Source: Pedobacter aquatilis (GTDB lineage: Bacteria > Bacteroidota > Bacteroidia > Sphingobacteriales > Sphingobacteriaceae). From it: 64,000 bases of DNA. The position numbers were made by a program, and so were the translations under genes. Under the pieces are notes generated by a model that saw only the letters and a list, made by a program, of their open reading frames with translations, had not been told where the DNA came from and did no database searches. Position 1 is the first letter of the stretch, and the number at the start of each line of letters is the position of its first letter. The DNA is taken from positions 103,047-167,046 of the forward strand of contig NZ_JAUFPW010000029.1 in the NCBI RefSeq assembly GCF_030409415.1. Direction: 5' to 3'. Below are positions 1 through 8,132 of this stretch, one piece after another.

Positions 1-615
1 CTTATCTCCTTGATAATTCGCTGCGTGCTCATCAGCTAAAAATTCGTGTATGTTTTTAATGCTTTTTTTGTAAAAATAAATTACCGGATTTAACCAGGTA
101 AGTATCCCTACAACTTCGAAAAATAAAACATCTAAACTATGCCATTGTTTTATATGAGCCTCTTCGTGGCTATCAATAACATCGCGGTTTGGTAAAGAAA
201 TATCTATAATTTTCTTACCGAAGAACGAAAACGCCGAACCTTGTTTAACGTTCTTTAAAAGCCTTTTAACAAATAGCAGGTTAATTATTAATCTAAACAG
301 AAAGAATAAAATGCCTGCACAATAAATGCTAACCACTAAGTTTGCCCAGTTAAATCCCTCTTGCGCATCAGCAACAATTGTTGCTTTTTCCAAAACTGCA
401 TCCCACTTAACGGTAGTGTAAACTTGTTGAGCGGCTTTTTGTACTGTTAACCATTCTAAACGTATAAATGGTATAAGTAAAGATAAAAAGCCTGCAGCAA
501 CCAAATAAATTCGGTTTAAGGTGAAGTAGGTTTCCTTGTCTAATAATAATTTATAAAATCCGTAAAATACGATTAGGTACAAGTTTACCTGCAAAAGGTA
601 ATGGGCGAAACTCAT
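1..615 (-). CDS. M56 family BlaR1/MecR1-like membrane metallopeptidase (partial, C-terminus beyond window)
   Basis: This is the N-terminal part of an integral-membrane sensor peptidase; the reading frame runs off the left edge. I translated it directly: it starts MSFAHYLLQVNLYLIVFYGF and has several hydrophobic segments. A zinc-peptidase HExxH motif (HEEAH) is encoded around 154-168. In the BlaR1/MecR1 family such proteins sense a signal and trigger cleavage of the partner BlaI-type repressor. The start codon overlaps the stop of the upstream repressor gene as ATGA (612-615), so the two are translationally coupled. In Bacteroidota, M56 proteins often carry TonB-like C-terminal domains and need not concern beta-lactams; that part is not visible here. 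The signal sensed is unknown. Confidence 0.85.
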   Translation of the reverse strand, partial: MSFAHYLLQVNLYLIVFYGFYKLLLDKETYFTLNRIYLVAAGFLSLLIPFIRLEWLTVQKAAQQVYTTVKWDAVLEKATIVADAQEGFNWANLVVSIYCAGILFFLFRLIINLLFVKRLLKNVKQGSAFSFFGKKIIDISLPNRDVIDSHEEAHIKQWHSLDVLFFEVVGILTWLNPVIYFYKKSIKNIHEFLADEHAANYQGDK

Positions 616-989
616 TTTGGTTTGTGTTTAATCTTATTAATCATTTTAAGAATTTCATCCACATCACTTAAATCTAACTTCTCCTCTTTTACAAAGAACG
701 AAAACATACTTTCTACAGAGTTTTCAAAATAATTACCAAGTAATTTCTCTGTTGCGTGGCGTTTATATTCTTCTTTGCTAATTAAGGGGTGGTATTGGTG
801 TGCTTTGCCAAAGGCTTCATGCCCTATAAAACCTTTAGTTTCTAAAATTCTGATTATTGTTGAAACTGTATTGTAAGCAGGTTTTGGAATGGGTAACTCA
901 TCGATTACCTCTTTAACAAATGCTTTTTCCAACTGCCATAAAACTTGCATTATTTGCTCTTCGGCCTTGGTTAAATCTTTAATATCCAT
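612..989 (-). CDS. BlaI/MecI/CopY family transcriptional repressor
   Basis: This 125-residue winged-helix repressor starts MDIKDLTKAEEQIMQVLWQL, the family's usual N-terminal helix. The recognition-helix region follows (PAYNTVSTIIRILETKGFI, about residues 37-55), then a C-terminal dimerisation part. BlaI-family dimers bind dyad operators and are inactivated when the partner M56 peptidase cleaves them. The gene overlaps the downstream M56 gene by 4 bases, so both form one operon. Two dyads lie 23-71 bases upstream of the start (1012-1028 and 1045-1060) and are candidate operators for autoregulation. Family assignment is firm. The inducing signal is unknown. Confidence 0.92.
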   Translation of the reverse strand: MDIKDLTKAEEQIMQVLWQLEKAFVKEVIDELPIPKPAYNTVSTIIRILETKGFIGHEAFGKAHQYHPLISKEEYKRHATEKLLGNYFENSVESMFSFFVKEEKLDLSDVDEILKMINKIKHKPK

Positions 990-1011
990 TTTATTTTTTG
1001 ATTATAGGAAT

Positions 1012-1060
1012 GAGTAAAAATTTTACTCGTTATATTAAAGATAGAACTAATTGATTAGTT
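1012..1060 (-). promoter_or_regulatory. Two dyads upstream of the BlaI-type gene (candidate operator)
   Basis: Dyad one is GAGTAAAA-a-TTTTACTC at 1012-1028: perfect 8-base arms around one base. Dyad two is AACTAAT-tg-ATTAGTT at 1045-1060: perfect 7-base arms. Both sit 23-71 bases before the repressor start codon, where a BlaI-family autoregulator would bind. The symmetry is directly visible; the binding is inferred. Confidence 0.5.
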
Positions 1061-1086
1061 GCGCAAATTTTTACCCTTAATAATTC

Positions 1087-1728
1087 CTATATTTTTATCA
1101 AATCGTTTTTGATACCATAAACTACAAGTCCGGTTCGGGTTTTGATATTTAGCTTGGCAAAGAGGGATTCTCTATAGTTATCTACAGTTCTTGGGCTAAT
1201 GTTCATTAGATCTGCTATTTCCTTGTAAGTGAGCTCTGTACTGCAATACTGTAAAAATGTTAGCTCTTTTTCTGTAATTATTGGTTTCGGATCTTCCTTT
1301 TTAAGTGAGAATAATAACCTACCAGATACCATTTCGTTAATGAAAAATCCTTTTTCAATTATTGCTTTTATCGCAATTACCAAATCAGATGGGGTAGAGC
1401 CTTTTAAAATATAACCCCCGGCTCCGGCTTTTAGCATTTCAATAATTGCTTTTTCTTCTTCATGCATGCTTAAGGCTAAGACTTTTACATCAGGATATTC
1501 TTCCTTTATAAACCTGGTTGCTGCATATCCATCCATTACAGGCATGTTAATATCCATTAGCACCAACTGTACATCTTTGTGCTGTTTTATCTGCGTTTGC
1601 ATATCTACACCGTTTGTAGCCTGAAATACAACGTTTATTTCATCAAATTCAGATAAAAGATTTGCCAAACCTTGACGGAAAAGTGTGTGGTCATCGACTA
1701 TCGCTATGTAGAATGTAGTTGTGGTCAT
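1087..1728 (-). CDS. NarL/FixJ-type response regulator (LuxR HTH)
   Basis: This is a 213-residue two-component regulator. The receiver domain covers residues 5-120, with an acidic pocket at VDDH (about 11-14), a phospho-acceptor Asp59 in LMDINMP and the conserved Lys in YILKGS (about 112). The C-terminal LuxR helix-turn-helix is ITEKELTFLQYCSTELTYKE onward, with the recognition stretch ISPRTVDNYRE. It starts 4 bases after the upstream kinase gene ends, so it is cotranscribed with its likely partner. The domain order is standard and no key residue is missing. The regulon is unknown. Confidence 0.95.
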   Translation of the reverse strand: MTTTTFYIAIVDDHTLFRQGLANLLSEFDEINVVFQATNGVDMQTQIKQHKDVQLVLMDINMPVMDGYAATRFIKEEYPDVKVLALSMHEEEKAIIEMLKAGAGGYILKGSTPSDLVIAIKAIIEKGFFINEMVSGRLLFSLKKEDPKPIITEKELTFLQYCSTELTYKEIADLMNISPRTVDNYRESLFAKLNIKTRTGLVVYGIKNDLIKI

Positions 1729-1732
1729 AATA

Positions 1733-2542
1733 TTATGGATATGGAATTTCTATAAAAATTGATGTGCCTTTTTCTGAAGCTGAAATTACATCTATTTTAC
1801 CATTTATCATTTCAACCCGTTTTTGTATTGAATTTAAACCTAAACCGCCTTTGCGTTTTCTGGCTTCTTGGTAATCAAATCCAACGCCATTTTCTTTTAT
1901 AGTTAATAAAAGTAAATCATTTTTTAAGCCGGTATCTATCTGAATTGTACTTGCTTGCGCATGTTTGATAATGTTATTTATTATCTCTTGCAGTAATCTC
2001 AAGATGATTAAATCCTTATCTGGAGAAGTTGTGCTTACATGAAGTAAATCGTTTGTAACTTGAAGTGTGTAGCCCTCAACTTTGCGTAGCCAACTTATTT
2101 CTTGCTCAATTGCGTTCCCAATTCCAGATTCAACAATTTGTTCTCCATGTAAAATTTTAGCTAATTCCCGTATTTCTTTTATTGATTTGCTTACCAGCGA
2201 TAATGAATTGGATATCTTTTCACTGGCTTTTTGATTATCAGTAATTTGAATGGAATTAAGCGTTAAAGTTGTTAAGCTTAATAGTTGCCCAATATTGTCA
2301 TGTAGTTCGGTTGCAATGGTTTGCATCGTTTGGTCCTGAACTTCTATATGGGTTTTTAATATTTCTGCCTCAAATTTTTGACGCATATTTTCTTTCTCCA
2401 CAAAGTGTTTTTTTTTGTGGCGATTATAAGATCTGATGTACATCAATAAGAATATTGGCATCAAAAGAAAAACTAATGATGCAAATAAAATTATGGACAT
2501 ATTGTCCGTTGACGTGCTCTGCATATAAATGAATAAGACCAA
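1733..2542 (-). CDS. NarX/DesK-type sensor histidine kinase (HisKA_3)
   Basis: This short sensor kinase has about 269 residues. One membrane segment (about residues 17-36) is followed by a coiled-coil linker. The HisKA_3 phospho-acceptor motif is ELHDNIGQ (His81), and the HATPase domain has NIIKHAQA (N box) and KGGLGLNSIQKR (G box). There is no periplasmic sensor domain, so it probably senses through the membrane segment or through a partner protein. The long start overlaps the upstream gene by 52 bases; starts at Met7 (2524) or Met15 (2500) would reduce this and keep the membrane helix. The upstream membrane protein is a plausible signalling partner. Confidence 0.92.
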   Translation of the reverse strand: MVLFIYMQSTSTDNMSIILFASLVFLLMPIFLLMYIRSYNRHKKKHFVEKENMRQKFEAEILKTHIEVQDQTMQTIATELHDNIGQLLSLTTLTLNSIQITDNQKASEKISNSLSLVSKSIKEIRELAKILHGEQIVESGIGNAIEQEISWLRKVEGYTLQVTNDLLHVSTTSPDKDLIILRLLQEIINNIIKHAQASTIQIDTGLKNDLLLLTIKENGVGFDYQEARKRKGGLGLNSIQKRVEMINGKIDVISASEKGTSIFIEIPYP

Positions 2543-3147
2543 AAGCCATATAATAATATGTTTAAGGTGGTATAAATGATGTGTCGAGTATTGTATTTGC
2601 CTAAAAACTTTTGCTGAATTACATCATTAAAAAAGTTGGCTAAAGTGCCTCCAAAATAAAAAATTATTGCCCCGCCAACCCACCAAAATGCCGGGTGAAA
2701 TTTGAGGTCAATATATTTCTCGTCTTTTAGCAGCAAATAAAAATACAGTAGACCATAAATTACAAAAACTACAGACATAATGCTAACAGTTATCGAATTG
2801 TAATCTCTTACAATATCATGTGTTAAGGTAAATCCAATATATATTGCCATAATAAATATATATATAGGTACAATAAGTTTTTTTATGTCTCTGAACTCTT
2901 TTAGAAAATAGTAAAATGCATAAGTTATATAAGTAAGCTCAATTATTGTATAAATATTATATACAACAATATTACTATGGTATAATCTTCCGATGTACTT
3001 TGCAAATAGTTCTGTTGATAAAACAATAACCATATAACCTAAGGTGATAATTTTCCAAAATGGACTTTTGTCTCTAATTAAAAATATTAGAGCCAATGCT
3101 GCGCAAATAGATATGATAATCGAACCAATGGAAAATAAACTTAACAT
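2491..3147 (-). CDS. Multi-pass membrane protein of unknown function
   Basis: I do not recognise a named family. The 218-residue protein is almost entirely hydrophobic, with about seven predicted membrane segments (from MLSLFSIGSIIISICAALAL to the segment before FICRARQ), short loops and no signal peptide. It lies between a small soluble protein gene and a histidine kinase gene and overlaps the latter. It could be a membrane sensor or accessory for that kinase, comparable to the 7TM sensor modules fused to kinases in other Bacteroidota. This role is inferred from position only. Confidence 0.75.
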   Translation of the reverse strand: MLSLFSIGSIIISICAALALIFLIRDKSPFWKIITLGYMVIVLSTELFAKYIGRLYHSNIVVYNIYTIIELTYITYAFYYFLKEFRDIKKLIVPIYIFIMAIYIGFTLTHDIVRDYNSITVSIMSVVFVIYGLLYFYLLLKDEKYIDLKFHPAFWWVGGAIIFYFGGTLANFFNDVIQQKFLGKYNTRHIIYTTLNILLYGFWSYSFICRARQRTICP

Positions 3148-3160
3148 TTTATTATATTAA

Positions 3161-3631
3161 TTATGGTTTCATAAGTTCGCTGCCATCATCACACACCGAT
3201 GGGCATAAATCTAATCTATTTTCAGGGTCCGTTGGATTTGGACCTCCATCATCACAAATTGGTTCTTGCTCTACACTTTTATCTATGAAATAATCGGTTC
3301 TAGGCTTACCATCAATAACTTTTGTAACTACAATAAGTATGGTATTCATGTCACAATAGGTATCTGGAACCTTATCGCCATATTGTAATTTGTTAATAGA
3401 ATCGATAATTTCCTTTGTATATCTCGCAAAGTAGATGCGAGCGCCATCGCCTTCAAATTCGGCTACTTTTTCTGCTAATTTTTTAATCTGCACAGCTGGA
3501 AGCCACGCTGCTTCGGTAAATGTTCCTTCATCTGCTTTTTGACTTTCTCTAAATGCAGCTGTCATTTTTTTTGCAATAGAAACTGGGATGGTGTTGTTCA
3601 AGCCATCTTTTTCAAGTTGGATTTTGGTCAT
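3161..3631 (-). CDS. Conserved hypothetical soluble protein, first gene of the kinase operon
   Basis: This 156-residue protein has no signal peptide or membrane segment. It starts MTKIQLEKDGLNNTIPVSIA and ends in an Asp/Cys/Pro-rich tail with repeated CDDG (PICDDGGPNP and SVCDDGSEL). The middle part (residues about 40-125) reads as a mixed alpha/beta fold. I do not recognise a function. It is the first gene of a tight minus-strand cluster (13-base gap to the membrane protein) ending in a histidine kinase and NarL-type regulator. The two CDDG pairs could form a small metal or disulfide centre; that is a guess. Confidence 0.75.
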   Translation of the reverse strand: MTKIQLEKDGLNNTIPVSIAKKMTAAFRESQKADEGTFTEAAWLPAVQIKKLAEKVAEFEGDGARIYFARYTKEIIDSINKLQYGDKVPDTYCDMNTILIVVTKVIDGKPRTDYFIDKSVEQEPICDDGGPNPTDPENRLDLCPSVCDDGSELMKP

Positions 3632-3713
3632 AATTTGTTTGGATGTTAATTTATAAAATTCGGTATTTCTACGTAATATGCTTACCGTAAATTTAGCCTA
3701 TGCCATACCGTAA

Positions 3714-3738
3714 AAACACCCTCTAAAAAAGGGTGTTT
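3714..3738 (-). terminator. Orphan intrinsic-terminator-like hairpin
   Basis: The stem AAACACCC / GGGTGTTT (8 bp, 9-base loop) is followed on the minus strand by a T-run. It lies 83 bases before the 3631 start codon and downstream of another terminator, so it ends no annotated gene. It could be an attenuator in the leader of the kinase operon or the end of a small transcript. Confidence 0.5.
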
Positions 3739-3951
3739 AATGCTACAATTGTTTATAGAGTAGCACTTAATTTTGGGTATAGCAAAAGAAAAAATCACTT
3801 AGCGATTGAGTAAATATAAATCAAAACTTGAATATTAATAAAATCGCTTAAAGATATTAACTGCTCTAAATAACGTTGGCACTTGTAATATAAAACTTGG
3901 TCAATCTCTCAAATTTTTAGTTATAGTTAGGATTTATGAAAAACAATCCCG

Positions 3952-3986
3952 AAAAAAAGGCCCCCGAAAATGGTGGGCCTTTTTTT
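3952..3986 (-). terminator. Intrinsic terminator of the M28 peptidase gene
   Basis: A GGCCC/GGGCC stem is flanked by seven A and seven T, giving a strong A-stem-T structure 17 bases after the peptidase stop codon. It is symmetric enough to work in both directions. Confidence 0.8.
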
Positions 3987-4002
3987 GTAGTTTATAATTT
4001 TA

Positions 4003-5595
4003 TTAATTTCTTGATGGTGCGGTTGTACCTGTTGATGTTGTAGCAGGAGTAGCAGGTAATGCTTTTCTTGGGATTTGTGCATCGCGTTGTGAGGTATTGT
4101 AAACAAAAGATGCAATAATAGTTGCCGATTGTTTCAAGTCATCTTCTACAAGTCTGTCGTAGGTATCCATATTACTGTGGTGCGTACGTGTGTTGTAATC
4201 TGCTGGGTCTTGAATAAATTGAAACCCTGGAATGCCAACTGCATCAAAAGCTTGGTGATCTGTTCCGCCAGTGTTGCTTACCGTTACTGTTGTAGCACCT
4301 AAATCATTAAATGGTGCTAACCAGTTTTTAAAGATTGGCCCGGCTGCTTCATTACCTTGCAAATAAATACCACGGATTTTTCCTGTACCATTATCTAAAT
4401 TGTAATAGGCTGAGATTTTTTTCTGGTCTGGTGTTAAAACCATCGTTTTTGGGTCACCGAAATGCTTTGCAACATAACCTCTTGAGCCAAATAAGCCTTG
4501 TTCTTCTGAACTCCATAAAGCAATGCGGATGGTGCGTTTTGGTTTAAAATCGATGGCTTTTAAAATACGTACAGCTTCCATCATTACGGCAGAACCAGCA
4601 GCGTTATCTGTTGCACCTGTTGCTGCATGCCATGAGTCGAAGTGGCCACCAATCATGACCAATTCTTCTTTCAATTTTTTATCTGTACCTGGGATTTCTG
4701 CTATGACATTATAACCTTGTGGGTCTTGAGTATAAAAAGAAGTTTTGATGTCTGCTTCGATTTCTACTGGTTTTCCGGCACGTAAAAGGCGTAAAATGTG
4801 TAAATAATCTTCAGCTGCAACTTCTAATTCTGGAGATACTGGTTTAGCATCTAAAGCATATGATGCGCCGTTACTGGTGAAAAAGGTTCCTTGTCCGCCG
4901 CGAGCATAAGTTAAAATTAAACCAACTTTTTCATCAACAAGCATGCTGCTGATGGCTGCTCTGACTTCTCTCATTTTCATCATTTGAGCCATCATGTTAT
5001 TTGTTGCACCAGGGCGTTGACCTCTGTTTCCTGCCGGAGTTGGTTTCGCATCTGCCATTTTTGCCAATGTACTATCTGCATAGCGTACAAAATCAGGGCG
5101 AGTGCCGCTTTGAAGTGGGTTTCCAGAATCCATCATCACGATTTTACCTGCTAACTTGCCTTTATACTTAGCTAAATCGGATACGCTATCTGCTTTTATT
5201 AATACAACTTCTGATTTTATTGGTCCGTTTGTTCCTGGAGTCCACGCTTTTGGCGATGCGATTATTGCATGGTAGAATGGTAATGTTGTAGCTGCATAAT
5301 ATTTATCGATTTGCCAACCCTTACCGAACGTTCCCCACGATTCTAGCTTTGCGTTTTTCAAACCCCAGTCTGTAAGTTGTTTAATTGCCCATTCTTGTGC
5401 TTTTTTTAAGCCAGGCGAGTTTGATAAACGTGGTCCGCTTACATCTGTTAGGTTAAAGGCAATATCCATTACCTTTGAATTATCTAGTCCTTCTTTTCGT
5501 ATTTTTTGCACCATTGCCGGGTCGGGTGTATCTTGTGCAAAAAGAGATAGGCATAAGCTTAAAGCCAATGCCGTAGCAGTAAATCTTTTAATCAT
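4003..5595 (-). CDS. Secreted M28-family zinc aminopeptidase/carboxypeptidase with PA domain
   Basis: This 530-residue exopeptidase has a Sec signal peptide (residues 1-20, cleavage near LFA-QDT). A protease-associated insert spans about 130-290, and an M28 catalytic domain spans about 295-500. The expected two-zinc ligands are all present: His318 (GGHFDSW), bridging Asp330 (TDNAAG), Glu364/365 (SSEEQG), Asp401 (YYNLDNG) and His472/473 (THHSNMD). It likely releases N-terminal residues from peptides in the periplasm or outside the cell. It is a single-gene transcript with its own terminator. The Met/Gly/Pro-rich stretch at about 185-210 is a variable loop. The exact specificity is not readable. 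Confidence 0.93.
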   Translation of the reverse strand: MIKRFTATALALSLCLSLFAQDTPDPAMVQKIRKEGLDNSKVMDIAFNLTDVSGPRLSNSPGLKKAQEWAIKQLTDWGLKNAKLESWGTFGKGWQIDKYYAATTLPFYHAIIASPKAWTPGTNGPIKSEVVLIKADSVSDLAKYKGKLAGKIVMMDSGNPLQSGTRPDFVRYADSTLAKMADAKPTPAGNRGQRPGATNNMMAQMMKMREVRAAISSMLVDEKVGLILTYARGGQGTFFTSNGASYALDAKPVSPELEVAAEDYLHILRLLRAGKPVEIEADIKTSFYTQDPQGYNVIAEIPGTDKKLKEELVMIGGHFDSWHAATGATDNAAGSAVMMEAVRILKAIDFKPKRTIRIALWSSEEQGLFGSRGYVAKHFGDPKTMVLTPDQKKISAYYNLDNGTGKIRGIYLQGNEAAGPIFKNWLAPFNDLGATTVTVSNTGGTDHQAFDAVGIPGFQFIQDPADYNTRTHHSNMDTYDRLVEDDLKQSATIIASFVYNTSQRDAQIPRKALPATPATTSTGTTAPSRN

Positions 5596-5918
5596 TTTAA
5601 TAAAGTTAGGTTGGTTATTAGCCTTAAAAATACGCTTAAGATAACTTATTAGGCTTATTTACAATGAGATTTTTACATCGTAACTAAGTTGCATTTAGCA
5701 GTTTTCTTTTATTCGGATGCTTGCAAAACCGAGTTTAGTTAAAAGGCTTAAGTAAAATAAACCTTATTGAAACGAAAAGCCCGCAATCCCCGTTTTAAGC
5801 AGGGATATTATTTTATTATAGATTGCTTAAATTATTGCACTGGTTTTTTAGGGTGCGTACTTGTAGTGCAAAGAAGGACTAACTTTAATTGAAATGTTGG
5901 TATTGCTTTTCAAAACAA
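5596..5918. other. Gene-free spacer between M28 peptidase and ABC permease
   Basis: No coding frame is supported in these 323 bases. They must hold the peptidase promoter, but no convincing TAnnTTTG element is visible. A weak imperfect hairpin around 5787-5807 (ATCCC...GGGAT) could help end the ABC operon; it is too weak to call. Confidence 0.5.
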
Positions 5919-6716
5919 TTATTTTATACTTTTTTTAGATACAACGAAATAGCCAATAACAAAAAATATTGCTGCGAAAATTACGCTGGTGTAGATTTCC
6001 CGAGTAAAAACTTCGAACGCTAATGGGTCGCCGCCTTTTTTAACCTTCGTTATTTGCAGTGCAAGTGCCGGTAAACTGTAAGGAATTAAGTAAGCATAAG
6101 TCCAGTTTAGGCTTGCAGTTACGATGCCCATAATTGTACCAACAAAACCTACGCCCATTGGCTTTAAAAAATCTGACCAGATAAGGCTTAATATAAATTG
6201 TAGTGATAGTATGCCTAATGATGAAAGGAAGAGTTTTGCGTAAGAGTTGAAAAGAAATGTTGTTGGATTGTACTGATTGAAAGTGTATTTTGGGATAAGT
6301 GCTTGTAATATATAGCCGAAGCCTTGCGTTAAACCTGCAAAAAGTAAAAGGCAGATAAAGATGAGCAACACTGCGAACAAATATTTAGCTGCATAAATAG
6401 AAAATTTGTTTAAGGGTTGCGCAAAAAGTGTTTTCCAGGTATCGTTTTTATGTTCGATGTTGTTTACTGAAAACGCCATGAAAATTACATAAAATGGCAT
6501 GATTAGAAACCCCATTACGTTAAGTGTTGCGCTACTATACCTTGCCCAAAGCATTACACCGTTTAACTTGAAAGCTAAAACTTTATCGGCATTGGAGTAA
6601 AAACCAAATGATACCAAAGTGCAGATGATTACCGGAAGCAATATTGCTGCCCAAAATGCCAGTGTTTTTCTTGATTTGTAAAATTCGGAGATTAATGAAA
6701 TGTATAGAGAACGCAT
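5919..6716 (-). CDS. ABC-2 type exporter permease
   Basis: This 265-residue membrane protein has about six hydrophobic segments (first at about 19-40, last at about 240-262). It follows directly (1-base gap) on the ATPase gene, so the two make an exporter of the BcrA/NatA class, often used for bacteriocin or lantibiotic defence, sodium export or envelope stress. There is no signal peptide and no periplasmic domain. The order is small membrane peptide gene, ATPase, permease. A LytS/LytTR pair diverges from the operon, which is the classic arrangement for LytTR-controlled exporters. The substrate is not known. Confidence 0.88.
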   Translation of the reverse strand: MRSLYISLISEFYKSRKTLAFWAAILLPVIICTLVSFGFYSNADKVLAFKLNGVMLWARYSSATLNVMGFLIMPFYVIFMAFSVNNIEHKNDTWKTLFAQPLNKFSIYAAKYLFAVLLIFICLLLFAGLTQGFGYILQALIPKYTFNQYNPTTFLFNSYAKLFLSSLGILSLQFILSLIWSDFLKPMGVGFVGTIMGIVTASLNWTYAYLIPYSLPALALQITKVKKGGDPLAFEVFTREIYTSVIFAAIFFVIGYFVVSKKSIK

Positions 6717-6717
6717 A

Positions 6718-7626
6718 TTAGTTAGCTTTGGTAATGTCTATAAATAAATTTTCTAAATCTTTTCTTTGTTTGTAAAGTGAAGAAACCATAAATCCGTTTT
6801 GCACCAAAAGCATATTTATTTGTGCGCTTTCTTCGTTATTTTTGAAAGGAATAATGAGTTTTTTATGGTCGGTTTCTGAAACTTCATAACCTGATTTAAT
6901 TAAAAGGGCAGATGCTTTTGTTGTATCGTTAACTTCTACTTCTAACATTGGTTTGCTAAGCTGATGAAGTTCATCAATTGTGCCCTGAAATAATAATTGC
7001 CCTTTGTTTATTATGCCAACATGTGTTGCGGTACGTTCAATTTCTGCAAGTAAATGGCTAGAAACTAATATGGTTTTATGATGTTTTGTGGCCAGTTCAA
7101 TCATTAAGTTTCTAACTTCGATAATACCATTCGGGTCTAAGCCGTTTGTTGGTTCATCAAGTAATAAAAGTTCAGGATCAGAAACTAAAGCCAAAGCAAT
7201 TCCAAGTCTTTGTTTCATGCCCAATGAGTATTTCGATGCTTTTTTATTAGCCGCGTCAGTTAAGCCAACCAGCGCCAGCATTTCTGCAGACTTACTTTTG
7301 TTAATGCCAAGTAAAATGCAACGATTAGCCAGGTTTTCTTTACCTGTTAAATGCCCATAAATTGCAGGTTGTTCTACTAATGCGCCAACGCGTTTGAGTG
7401 TTGCAATTCTATTTCGGTTAATTTCTTTACCAAAAATAAAAACCTGATCGGCTGGAGACTGAAGCAGGTTTAAGAGTATTTTTATTGTAGTGGTTTTACC
7501 AGCACCGTTTGGTCCGAGGAAGCCATAAATGCTACCTTTTGGTACTTGTAAAGATAAATCTTTAACAATGTTTTGGTTGCCAAATTTAAAATTTAGGCCA
7601 ACAGTTTCTATTGCGAAAGCGCTCAT
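6718..7626 (-). CDS. ABC exporter ATP-binding protein (BcrA/NatA class)
   Basis: This 302-residue ATPase has Walker A GPNGAGKTT (38-46), the signature YSLGMKQRLGIALA (about 138-151), Walker B LLLLDEPTNGLDPNG, and the switch His in VSSHLL. The C-terminal 80 residues form the extension typical of the BcrA subclass (LEVEVNDTTKASALLIKSGY). It powers the permease encoded immediately downstream. The 2-base gap to the upstream small gene also implies one transcript. Substrate specificity cannot be read from the ATPase. Confidence 0.95.
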   Translation of the reverse strand: MSAFAIETVGLNFKFGNQNIVKDLSLQVPKGSIYGFLGPNGAGKTTTIKILLNLLQSPADQVFIFGKEINRNRIATLKRVGALVEQPAIYGHLTGKENLANRCILLGINKSKSAEMLALVGLTDAANKKASKYSLGMKQRLGIALALVSDPELLLLDEPTNGLDPNGIIEVRNLMIELATKHHKTILVSSHLLAEIERTATHVGIINKGQLLFQGTIDELHQLSKPMLEVEVNDTTKASALLIKSGYEVSETDHKKLIIPFKNNEESAQINMLLVQNGFMVSSLYKQRKDLENLFIDITKAN

Positions 7627-7628
7627 CT

Positions 7629-7886
7629 CTATTTGAAAATAGCGGTAGCTTGTTTTACAATTGAACCCGAAGTTTTAGCCGGTTTAACAACTATTTCTTC
7701 TGCACTGTTTTGATTTGTATTTATGGTAAGTGTAAATACCATCATCATAAAAACTGGTAATAATAAAAGTAAAAATGGCGATGTGTTGGCTAACTTTTTC
7801 ATAATAGTTTTATTTATAGTTGTGTTAATGAAATCATTATCGGTAATTAATGTATTATTTACTTTGTTTGCAGATGATGATTTCAT
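7629..7886 (-). CDS. Small single-pass membrane protein heading the ABC exporter operon
   Basis: This is a protein of about 85 residues with one strong hydrophobic segment (SPFLLLLLPVFMMMVFTL) between polar ends. I chose the ATG at 7886 because the longer frame opens with TTG at 7910. A still shorter start at MKKLANTSPF (7802) would give a signal-anchor peptide of about 57 residues. It is 2 bases from the ATPase gene, so it is part of the operon. I recognise no family. It could be an accessory subunit of the exporter or a small secreted or anchored peptide. Confidence that it is translated is moderate. Confidence 0.6.
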   Translation of the reverse strand: MKSSSANKVNNTLITDNDFINTTINKTIMKKLANTSPFLLLLLPVFMMMVFTLTINTNQNSAEEIVVKPAKTSGSIVKQATAIFK

Positions 7887-8013
7887 AATTGTTTCGTTTT
7901 GATAGTTCAAAGAAACAGAAGAAAAACAGGGTGCTAAAATCTATTATACCAAGCGTTAAAGATTATAGATGAACAGGTGATTTTGGCGTTTGTCGATAAA
8001 TTTTGCCTGATGG

Positions 8014-8043
8014 GCCGTTGGTAGAAAAAAAATGCCAGTTGGT
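8014..8043. promoter_or_regulatory. LytTR-type direct-repeat binding site in the divergent promoter
   Basis: Two 9-base half-sites, GCCGTTGGT (8014-8022) and CCAGTTGGT (8035-8043), lie in direct orientation with a 12-base spacer. Each fits the published LytTR pattern [TA][AC][CA]GTTN[AG][TG] at 8 of 9 positions, and the spacing matches that family. The site lies between the ABC exporter operon (starts at 7886) and the LytS gene (starts at 8133), so the LytTR regulator encoded at 9210-9959 probably controls one or both. The match is visible; the function is inferred. Confidence 0.65.
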
Positions 8044-8132
8044 AGATTGTGTAGTTAATTACAAGTTTCTTTATTTATTTTGGTTGCACAATAAATAGTG
8101 AGTCAGTATGGCTCGCGTTTTTGCAATAATTT

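Larger units (their letters stand above)
3632..4002. other. Gene-free stretch with two hairpins
   Basis: There is no credible coding frame in this 371-base gap. It holds the terminator of the M28 peptidase gene (3952-3986) and an additional terminator-like hairpin (3714-3738) upstream of the small-protein operon. The rest is AT-rich, and I see no clear TAnnTTTG promoter element. Confidence 0.6.

Noticed and set aside
5787..5807. Hairpin ATCCC...GGGAT after the ABC permease gene
   Set aside because: Only five to seven pairs with a mismatch and no clean T-run; not called as a terminator.
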